Assembly: GCA_964482025.1 (NCBI GenBank)
Contig: CAYZVN010000131.1
Span: 1-5,081, forward strand
Direction of reading: 5' to 3'
Length of the DNA stretch: 5,081 bases
Source: UBA5868 sp964482025
GTDB lineage: Bacteria > Pseudomonadota > Gammaproteobacteria > Pseudomonadales > Cellvibrionaceae
The stretch's first letter is position 1; each line of letters begins with the position of its first letter. Below are positions 1-5,081 of the stretch, one piece after another. The notes beneath the pieces are model-generated. The model did no database searches and had not been told where the DNA came from. It was given only the letters and a program-made list of their open reading frames with translations. The position numbers were made by a program, and so were the translations under genes.

Positions 1-737
1 ACCCTTTGCTTAATCAATAAAAAGAAAACAGGCATATCCTCAACCAGATACCGCTTGGCCAGTCTTTTCGGCTCTTGAGATAAGCGAAAGAGCCATTCCA
101 GCCCTACTCGAGTCATCCATTTGGGCGCGCGCTGTAGGTTGCCGCTCTCGAATTCGATAGTCGCACCTATGGCGAGATAACGAGTGACTTCTGGCATCTT
201 CTCGCGGTGCTCACAGATCCACTTTTCCTGCTTGGGCGCACCAACGCCAATGGCCAGGGTGTCGGCTCCAGACTGACGAATCAGGTCGAGAATTTTATCT
301 GTTTGCGCTGCGGATTTCTCAAATCCAAACGGGGGAGAGTAAGTGCCTACGATAATTTGGCTGTTGGTTCTCTGGTTGATGTTGTCTTTTGCAATCAGCA
401 CCGATTCGTCGGTGCCACCAAGCAAGAAGACTTTGGCACCACCTGCCTTGTTTGCGTGGTATTCACAGAAAGCGGGAAAGAAGTCCGATCCTGTTATCTG
501 AGCGCGTAGCGCATTGCGGGGAAACAGAATTCTGCTTAGGAGGTACAGAATACGGCTATCGCATACCGTATAGGCAGCCTGCTGATAGCATTGGTAGAAC
601 TCCTGGTCTTTTTGTAATTTTATTAAATGGTCGATATTGGGAGTAACGAGCAGGCCCTGTTGAAACTGCTGTAACAGTTCTTCCATTGTGAGGTTATCCA
701 TTTCGACATTTAACAGCTTTACTTTTGGGTTAAGCAT
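1..737 (-). CDS. WecG/TagA/CpsF family (GT26) glycosyltransferase, 3' end cut by window edge
   Basis: The frame is open from an ATG at 737 to the left edge, giving 245 full codons with no stop. Family members are about 240-260 residues, so only a short tail is missing. The protein reads as a GT26 enzyme throughout: VTPNIDHL (31-38), the acidic site VCDSRIL (58-64), TGSDFFP (82-88), VFLLGGTDES (103-112), SPPFGFE (134-140), GVGAPKQEKW (164-173), AIGATIEFESG (189-199), RAPKWM (203-208) and GLEWLFRLSQEPKRL (212-226). Known members transfer HexNAc/ManNAc-type sugars to polyprenyl-diphosphate-linked acceptors at the inner face of the inner membrane; the donor and acceptor here are not readable. Asp60 lies where the family has its catalytic acidic residue, but it is followed by Ser instead of the common Gly. 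ATG 737 was chosen because it just precedes the family's first strand (VKLLNVEMDNL). Its ribosome site is weak (GAAG about 8 bases upstream), and the frame stays open further upstream inside the preceding gene. It lies 50 bases after that gene's stop, so the two are probably co-transcribed. Confidence 0.9.
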   Translation of the reverse strand, partial: MLNPKVKLLNVEMDNLTMEELLQQFQQGLLVTPNIDHLIKLQKDQEFYQCYQQAAYTVCDSRILYLLSRILFPRNALRAQITGSDFFPAFCEYHANKAGGAKVFLLGGTDESVLIAKDNINQRTNSQIIVGTYSPPFGFEKSAAQTDKILDLIRQSGADTLAIGVGAPKQEKWICEHREKMPEVTRYLAIGATIEFESGNLQRAPKWMTRVGLEWLFRLSQEPKRLAKRYLVEDMPVFFLLIKQR

Positions 738-787
738 ATTGACCACTTCGTATATATAAATTGGTTGTTGATGGCGCACAGGGCCAT

Positions 788-3403
788 CTAAAACTGCAAT
801 TTTTGGCTGATTTTTAGTAGGTACGCGGTGACTGCAAAAAACAGACTCATAGCAATGGCCAAGCCTATGTTGTTTGGTAAGCCCGCATGAGCCATCGCGT
901 CTTTTGCTGGCAATACTAGCTCGTGTAGAACAAACAGTGGAAATGCCAGAAGCCCGACGCTGGCCAGTAGTTCAAGCAAGAGGCGGCTGGGCTTACTCAT
1001 AAGGTGATAGCGATTCAGGATCTGGTTGCAGCCAACGAGCATTAGCAGGCACGCTCCTACGTAGAAGAACCAGCGCCAAGCTTCCACCATTCGTGTGGGC
1101 CAGACGGTCCACATATCCAGTTGTTGCGCAGCTTGCGAATACAGTAAGGATATTGCAAGGCACATAAGGGCAAATATAAGCGCAGGCTTTTCGCCCAAGT
1201 GAAACGTATCTCTTTGGGTTAAGCCGATTCCAATAGCGATGCCGACGAACACACCACACGCCATATTGAAATAGCTGTATTTGGCCGCAATCAGCAGCTT
1301 ACCAAATTCTGCGAAGCCCTCCATGGGGATACGTGTAAGTGGTTCGGTATAAACGAGATATAGCAAATGACTTACTACCGCGATCAGTAAGGCTGTGATA
1401 ATGGGTTTGCCGGAGCGCTTTAAGAGCGAGAACCACCAATAGAGGCTCAGGGTGGCGAGCAAATAAAATGTTAGGACGTTATAGAAGCTTACGGCGAAGC
1501 GGGTGTAGGTGATGTTACCGTGCTCCAAGAGCGTCATGCCGATATTGACACTGCCGAGCAGTAAGACACCGATCCCTAATACCAAAAAGATCGGTTTTGT
1601 CAGGCTTGCCAAGCGCTGGGGGGTGCGCACAAATAGAGGATAAAAACTGTATCCCATCGTTACGCCATACATGATGGCAAAGCCAGGAGTACCGAAAGCA
1701 AGGAAAGGGGCGAGAAAAGGTTTTGCAGCTTGAGCCCAGTCCGGCAGCCGCTCAAGAAAGCCTTCCGACCAGTGGGCAAAAATAACCAGCAACACCAAAA
1801 CGCCCCGTACAGCCTTGATATTGAGCGTATTTTTGTAGTGTTCCTGTAAGGGTTCGTGTGCAGTTTGGGGGGCTGTCGGAGCGTCTTTCCCGTCGCGTTC
1901 AGCCGCCGCAAGTTGAGCGATTGACTTGCCTTGTAGAATGCCTCGGCAGATATGGTCAGGTATCCCCATCCGCTTCATTTTAACGATCGCAGTGATGGCC
2001 GTTAGTGAGTCGCCACCAAGATCGAGAAAGCTTTCGTGGATACCGATATGCTCAATTTTAAGCAGTTGCTGCCAGAGTGCCACCAGTTCATGCTCTCGAG
2101 CGCTCAGTGAGCGCTCATCCAATTTTGGCGGAGTGTCCGCAGCTTGGGTAAAGGGGCGACTCTTTTCAAATTGTGCACTTAACGTCTTGCGTTGTACTTT
2201 TCCTGTCGGAGTTACCGGAATTTTATCCACCGCCATAAAGTGCAGGGCATTGCCCACAACCACTTTCATATCGGCAAGCACAGATTCGGTAGCCGTTTTG
2301 AGGATGCGAGTATCAATGTTGATTGAGGAGTCGTAGGCGATGAGGACGCCGTCACCACGCATTTCGTCTTTTACCCTCGCACAGGCAATGCCCGTTTCGA
2401 GGCCAAGTGCACGGCGTAACTCGCGCTCAACATTGTCCGGTACAAGTTTCACGCCACCGCAATTAATAATGTCGTCCGCTCGTCCCAGGTAGTGCACCAG
2501 TCCATTGCGGATTTCACCAAGGTCGCCCGTGGTCAACCATCCTTCGGAGTCGGTAAGGGGCTGGAGCTCTCCGTCAATTAATCGCTGTTGAGCAACGACG
2601 CTGCCGCGAATGGTGATTTTCCCCTCGCTGTTGCAGCGAATTTGCGTATCCCCGACAGTGCCGCCCACCGACTCTAGTATGGCGGGGTCGTCCGTTTTGT
2701 GGATGGATAAGAACGTGGAGCGGGAAGCTTCCGTGAGTCCGTAATGCTGGACAATAATGGCCGAGGGAAAAAGCTTTTTAAGCCTCAATTTTTCCTCGGC
2801 GCTCATATACTGACTGCCGATTTCAATCCACTTTACTTTATGAGTTTCGTCTCCGAACAGATCTTCGCATTCAAAGAGAATTCGCCATAAGCTCGGAACT
2901 GCAGAAATCGCGTTGATCTGTCCGCTTTCTAACATGCTCTTGATTTCCAGCGGATTGAAACCGTCGGCGGGAATAAAAAATTTACCTCCTACGGTGGCGA
3001 CGGCGCGGCATCTTCCGAAGCCAAAAGAGTGGTACACCGGCACGCCGATGTATTCGCGGATGCTGCTATCCATCTGCATAACCAAGTTCAACCGATCCAC
3101 CATGTCCGCAAGATTCTTGTGTGAGATCAGAATGCCTTTGGGTTTTCCTTCTGTACCGGAGGTAAATGAAATTTGCGCGATGTCGTTGCTGTACTGAGGA
3201 GTAAACGTTAATTCAGCCCAGCCAGTGTCAGTTGCGGGGTCAACAATATTATCGATTGTTAATCCCGATTGGCGCTCCAGATCGTCTGTGCTGCGCAGCA
3301 AAACGACGGTTTGACCTTGCTGGTAAAACTGAAAAAGTTGCCGAACAAAGTCAACGCTGTTCTTAGCGATCACTCCATGAGCGGATAATTTCGATGGATC
3401 CAA
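788..3403 (-). CDS. Trifunctional acyl-activating / carrier / acyltransferase-3 membrane protein
   Basis: The intact frame gives 871 residues. Residues about 8-410 are an AMP-forming adenylation domain: P-loop-like TSGTEGKPKG (81-90), VYHSFGFG (123-130), YGLTEAS (221-227), GWLTTGDLG (288-296), hinge GRADDIINCGGVK (307-319) and PTGKVQRK (399-406), with Lys402 as the expected catalytic lysine. Residues about 430-505 are a carrier domain with LGGDSLTAI (462-470), Ser466 being the phosphopantetheine site. After a linker rich in Ala, Pro and Glu, residues about 527-865 form roughly ten hydrophobic helices starting with VRGVLVLLVIFAHW, whose Arg533 and His544 have the Arg+11-His spacing of acyltransferase-3 (OafA-like) proteins. 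Inferred job: activate a carboxylic acid, hold it as a thioester and transfer it to a glycan at the inner membrane. The VYHSFGFG motif resembles acyl/aryl-acid ligases more than amino-acid-loading NRPS domains. The frame can only begin at TTG 3403, which leaves the adenylation domain without its usual first 30-40 residues; a matching piece lies upstream in another frame. TAG stop at 788-790. Domain calls are strong; substrate and acceptor are unknown. Confidence 0.9.
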   Translation of the reverse strand: MDPSKLSAHGVIAKNSVDFVRQLFQFYQQGQTVVLLRSTDDLERQSGLTIDNIVDPATDTGWAELTFTPQYSNDIAQISFTSGTEGKPKGILISHKNLADMVDRLNLVMQMDSSIREYIGVPVYHSFGFGRCRAVATVGGKFFIPADGFNPLEIKSMLESGQINAISAVPSLWRILFECEDLFGDETHKVKWIEIGSQYMSAEEKLRLKKLFPSAIIVQHYGLTEASRSTFLSIHKTDDPAILESVGGTVGDTQIRCNSEGKITIRGSVVAQQRLIDGELQPLTDSEGWLTTGDLGEIRNGLVHYLGRADDIINCGGVKLVPDNVERELRRALGLETGIACARVKDEMRGDGVLIAYDSSINIDTRILKTATESVLADMKVVVGNALHFMAVDKIPVTPTGKVQRKTLSAQFEKSRPFTQAADTPPKLDERSLSAREHELVALWQQLLKIEHIGIHESFLDLGGDSLTAITAIVKMKRMGIPDHICRGILQGKSIAQLAAAERDGKDAPTAPQTAHEPLQEHYKNTLNIKAVRGVLVLLVIFAHWSEGFLERLPDWAQAAKPFLAPFLAFGTPGFAIMYGVTMGYSFYPLFVRTPQRLASLTKPIFLVLGIGVLLLGSVNIGMTLLEHGNITYTRFAVSFYNVLTFYLLATLSLYWWFSLLKRSGKPIITALLIAVVSHLLYLVYTEPLTRIPMEGFAEFGKLLIAAKYSYFNMACGVFVGIAIGIGLTQRDTFHLGEKPALIFALMCLAISLLYSQAAQQLDMWTVWPTRMVEAWRWFFYVGACLLMLVGCNQILNRYHLMSKPSRLLLELLASVGLLAFPLFVLHELVLPAKDAMAHAGLPNNIGLAIAMSLFFAVTAYLLKISQKLQF

Positions 3404-3479
3404 ACGACACCCCCGGCAACTTGGATAGCATATTGTAATAGTCGAGCCGCGAGAGACGGTTTTTTGGTTGCCCCGGCAT
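3363..3479 (-). CDS. Probable out-of-frame N-terminal piece of the acyl-activating gene
   Basis: From ATG 3479 a 38-codon frame runs to TAA at 3363-3365, overlapping the beginning of the large gene in a different frame. Its translation (MPGQPKNRLSRLDYYNMLSK, then LPGVSFGSIEIIRSWSDR) looks like ordinary protein and has the length and position expected for the missing start of the adenylation domain. By contrast, upstream of TTG 3403 the large gene's own frame reads Cys- and Arg-rich and unlike a protein, with a TAA farther upstream. Moving from this frame to the large one requires skipping one base, so the window carries one extra base (or lacks two) compared with an uninterrupted gene. The five-C run on the plus strand at 3410-3414 is one possible site; deleting one base there would give an 896-residue product. 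A slightly later switch, near 3370-3385, is equally possible. The ribosome site is poor (GAGG abutting ATG 3479), and an internal ATG at 3431 is an alternative. It could be sequencing error, real mutation, or chance reading. Confidence 0.5.
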   Translation of the reverse strand: MPGQPKNRLSRLDYYNMLSKLPGVSFGSIEIIRSWSDR

Positions 3480-3702
3480 CCTCGGCGCGTTTAATTGTGT
3501 GGAATGCTACATCTTTTACAGAGATGGCTAACATGCGGTTGCGCCCACACGGTGTAAATATGTGGCGATTCTAAACACATCACCGGGTGGAGTACACATG
3601 CCGGTCGAGGCCGCCGGACTCCAGCTGTCAACGCGGGTGCTCAAACAGGTAAAAGGTCGCAACAATGTGGGAAAGCCGATTATGTGAGATAGTGGGCGCG
3701 CG
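3480..3702. other. Divergent intergenic region
   Basis: About 220 bases separate the minus-strand acyl-activating gene from the plus-strand barrel gene. No tRNA, long repeat, strong terminator or convincing protein was seen. For the minus strand, the best -10-like box is TAGAAT (3568-3573 on the plus strand as attcta), with only a poor -35 match, so the promoter of the acyltransferase operon remains uncertain. Short imperfect inverted arms occur around 3545-3583 (CCACA/TGTGG and ATGTG/CACAT), which could be an operator but are within what chance allows. Confidence 0.5.
3598..3687 (+). CDS. Possible 29-codon small ORF upstream of the barrel gene
   Basis: ATG 3598 is preceded by GGTGGAG with five bases between GGAG and the start, a good Shine-Dalgarno arrangement, and the frame runs 29 codons to TGA at 3685-3687. 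The peptide begins MPVEAAGLQLSTRVLKQVKG and has a basic second half. No family is recognised. It ends just before the TATAAT box of the barrel gene, so it would need a promoter further upstream, and none is evident. Chance is the more likely explanation. Confidence 0.15.
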   Translation: MPVEAAGLQLSTRVLKQVKGRNNVGKPIM

Positions 3703-3708
3703 TATAAT
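3680..3708 (+). promoter_or_regulatory. Sigma-70-type promoter for the beta-barrel gene
   Basis: A perfect TATAAT sits at 3703-3708. At 17 bases spacing the -35 position reads TTATGT (3680-3685), a weak match, so the promoter may depend on an activator. Transcription would start near 3715, giving a leader of about 30 bases before the GTG start at 3746. Confidence 0.5.
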
Positions 3709-3733
3709 CGCCACAAACTGATCAGGAATGTGC

Positions 3734-3745
3734 AAGGGGGAGAGA
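3734..3745 (+). promoter_or_regulatory. Ribosome binding site that decides the barrel gene's GTG start
   Basis: The purine run AAGGGGGAGAGA directly precedes GTG 3746, leaving about five bases between the G run and the start. The in-frame ATG at 3728 has an AGGA abutting it with no spacer, and using it would put charged residues (MCKGER) before the signal peptide. GTG 3746 is therefore the better start. Confidence 0.6.
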
Positions 3746-5071
3746 GTGCGAATATATAACTCATGGGCGTTGATTGCGCTTGGTGGTGCGGCGCTTTCGC
3801 AGGTGGCTTGGGCGCAGAGCCAAGATGATAGGGTCGGCTTGAGCGTCGATGGCGCCATTGATGTACGGGATGTGAAAAACGCGGGCTTGCGGCCGGATTC
3901 GGAGGAGAAGGTCAGCGAGATTCAGACGATCACCAGTCTGTCGGCAAATGGCGAGCTCAATGGGCAGTGGGCCGACTTCACAACCAATTATCAGGTGGAA
4001 GACCGGCGTTATTCCGAGTTCGATGATGAGGATGAGCGTCTAATTTTGGGCGACTCCGCACTCACGCTCGGTCCACAACACCGCCGCTATTATATGCAGC
4101 TGTCACACTCATCGCGTGAAGTCTCTCTCGATCCTCTTGCCGCTGACCGCCCGGCGAATCGCGACAATCGCGTGCTTGTCTCAGCTGTGCTTTATGGCTC
4201 GGTTAGTCCGGGGACTGGAAATAAGCTGGGCTTTTGGGTTGGCGCAACGGACATTCAGTTCGATGAGAGCACGGCTAATGAGTCGCGGCGGTATAACTTC
4301 GGTTCTGCATTTGAGCGCGCCGTTTCGCCGGTGAGCCAGATGGGGATTAGCGTCACAGGTTATGAGCTGGAGTATGACAACCTAGAAGACAGCGAATTAA
4401 CTTATTCCCGCGCGGCGCTCACCTGGCGTACCGAGCTGCGCCGTCTTTCGTACGGGTTTGAAATTGGCGGTAACCGGATAAAGACGGAAACCGATACCCA
4501 TACCTCTCCTTCAGTCGCGCTGAACCTCGGTTATACCTCGGGACCACAATCGGTAGCCTTCACTTTCAATCAATATTTGTCGGATACCTCTCAAGGGGGC
4601 CAGGGGACTGCGGAAGCAACTCCAATTACCCGCGTGGAGGTAGATGGCCGTTTGGGTGACGTGGTGGACCAGTATAAGCTGCAGCAACTTGCTTTCTCCT
4701 GGACCCATGCGCAAGTGTGCGCGGGTTGTATCTTGCGTTTCAATGTCGGCATGGATCAGGAGGAATATCTCACCTTTGCGGAGTTTGATTCCCGTGAATT
4801 GTCAGCGGGCCTGCAGTTCAGCTACCGCGCGACCCCCTCGTTGATACTTTCGCTGCGCAGCGATTATCGGAATTTTGACGAAATAAATGCGGAGCCGGAT
4901 ACCGGCTATAAAGACTTGCGAACCGAGTTCGCCTTCAGCTTTCCGAGAATTATCCGGGACGGCCAATTAGATGTGTTTGCCGGCACCGAAAAGCGAGATT
5001 TTGATCTTGGTGAGGGGTACGATTCGAGTTATATCGGTGCGCGCTTTCGCTACCGCTTTTATCAGCGCTAA
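3746..5071 (+). CDS. Exported outer-membrane beta-barrel protein of a polysaccharide locus
   Basis: From GTG 3746 the product is 441 residues. It opens with a clear Sec signal peptide: short basic MRIYNS, hydrophobic core WALIALGGAALSQV, and cleavage after Ala-Trp-Ala (21-23). The mature part lacks long hydrophobic helices and is made of alternating polar/hydrophobic segments rich in Tyr, Phe, Arg, Asp and Glu with Gly/Asn/Asp turns, for example LILSLRSDYRNF, and a last strand SYIGARFRYRFYQR ending at TAA 5069-5071. This is the pattern of an outer-membrane barrel of perhaps 14-18 strands. In size and texture it resembles the uncharacterised barrels (BBP2-like or PEP-CTERM-system-associated type) that accompany exopolysaccharide loci; that match is by impression, not alignment. 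A role in polysaccharide export or surface retention is inferred from the neighbours. It is transcribed away from the acyltransferase operon. Two cysteines, C325 and C328, form a CxxC on a predicted hairpin, uncommon in such barrels. An alternative start is ATG 3728 (447 residues). Confidence 0.8.
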   Translation: MRIYNSWALIALGGAALSQVAWAQSQDDRVGLSVDGAIDVRDVKNAGLRPDSEEKVSEIQTITSLSANGELNGQWADFTTNYQVEDRRYSEFDDEDERLILGDSALTLGPQHRRYYMQLSHSSREVSLDPLAADRPANRDNRVLVSAVLYGSVSPGTGNKLGFWVGATDIQFDESTANESRRYNFGSAFERAVSPVSQMGISVTGYELEYDNLEDSELTYSRAALTWRTELRRLSYGFEIGGNRIKTETDTHTSPSVALNLGYTSGPQSVAFTFNQYLSDTSQGGQGTAEATPITRVEVDGRLGDVVDQYKLQQLAFSWTHAQVCAGCILRFNVGMDQEEYLTFAEFDSRELSAGLQFSYRATPSLILSLRSDYRNFDEINAEPDTGYKDLRTEFAFSFPRIIRDGQLDVFAGTEKRDFDLGEGYDSSYIGARFRYRFYQR

Positions 5072-5081
5072 GTACAGAAGC

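Noticed and set aside
207..646. Two overlapping plus-strand open frames
   Set aside because: They lie antisense to the GT26 glycosyltransferase, whose motifs run across the same bases; their translations look random.
719..787. ATG overlapping the stop of the large gene (TAGATG), opening a 22-codon minus-strand frame
   Set aside because: It ends inside the start of the glycosyltransferase, in another frame, and has no ribosome site or recognisable content; at most it would aid translational coupling.
1926..2336. A 136-codon plus-strand open frame
   Set aside because: It is antisense to the carrier domain and the end of the adenylation domain, has a Ser/Cys/Arg-rich shadow composition and no recognisable domain.
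2913..3197. A 94-codon plus-strand open frame
   Set aside because: It is antisense to the adenylation core motifs, which are clearly the real coding sequence.
3455..3480. Six-T run (plus strand 3459-3465 region) next to GC-rich sequence as a terminator
   Set aside because: No stem precedes the T run in either direction and it falls within the likely 5' coding part of the acyl-activating gene.
3601..3622. GC-rich CCGG...CCGG arms as a possible terminator
   Set aside because: Arms are only four bases and no T run follows.
3528..3858. Two minus-strand open frames across the intergenic region and the start of the barrel gene
   Set aside because: They overlap the promoter, ribosome site and signal peptide of the barrel gene, have Cys/Pro/His-rich unlikely compositions and no ribosome site was noted.

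Overview
This window appears to be a piece of a polysaccharide (exopolysaccharide, capsule or O-antigen-like) locus from a Gram-negative bacterium. The Gram-negative call rests on a signal-peptide-bearing protein built of alternating, aromatic-rich stretches that looks like an outer-membrane beta-barrel. Codon use, moderate GC and gene content would suit a marine gammaproteobacterium, but nothing in the window fixes the taxon, so that part is inference.

Layout, left to right. Positions 1-737 (minus strand) hold a WecG/TagA/CpsF (GT26) glycosyltransferase whose last few codons lie beyond the left edge. After a 50-base gap, positions 788-3403 (minus strand) hold a large gene encoding an unusual three-part protein: an AMP-forming acyl-activating domain, a phosphopantetheine carrier domain and a ten-helix acyltransferase-3 membrane domain. 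Its true N-terminus seems to lie in another frame at 3363-3479, so the 5' end looks frameshifted. Positions 3480-3745 form an intergenic region with a perfect TATAAT box on the plus strand just before the next gene. Positions 3746-5071 (plus strand, divergent) encode the exported beta-barrel protein. The last ten bases are featureless.

How the genes could work together (inference). The fused enzyme would activate a carboxylic acid with ATP, park it on its own carrier arm in the cytoplasm, and pass it to its membrane domain, which would acylate a lipid-linked or growing glycan. The glycosyltransferase, co-directional and probably co-transcribed with it, would add a sugar (HexNAc/ManNAc-type donors are known for the family) to a polyprenyl-linked acceptor. 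The beta-barrel resembles those often found in exopolysaccharide loci and could act at the outer membrane in export or anchoring. The self-contained activate-carry-transfer protein parallels, in logic, the separate DltA/DltC/DltB proteins of D-alanylation. It is the most interesting item here.
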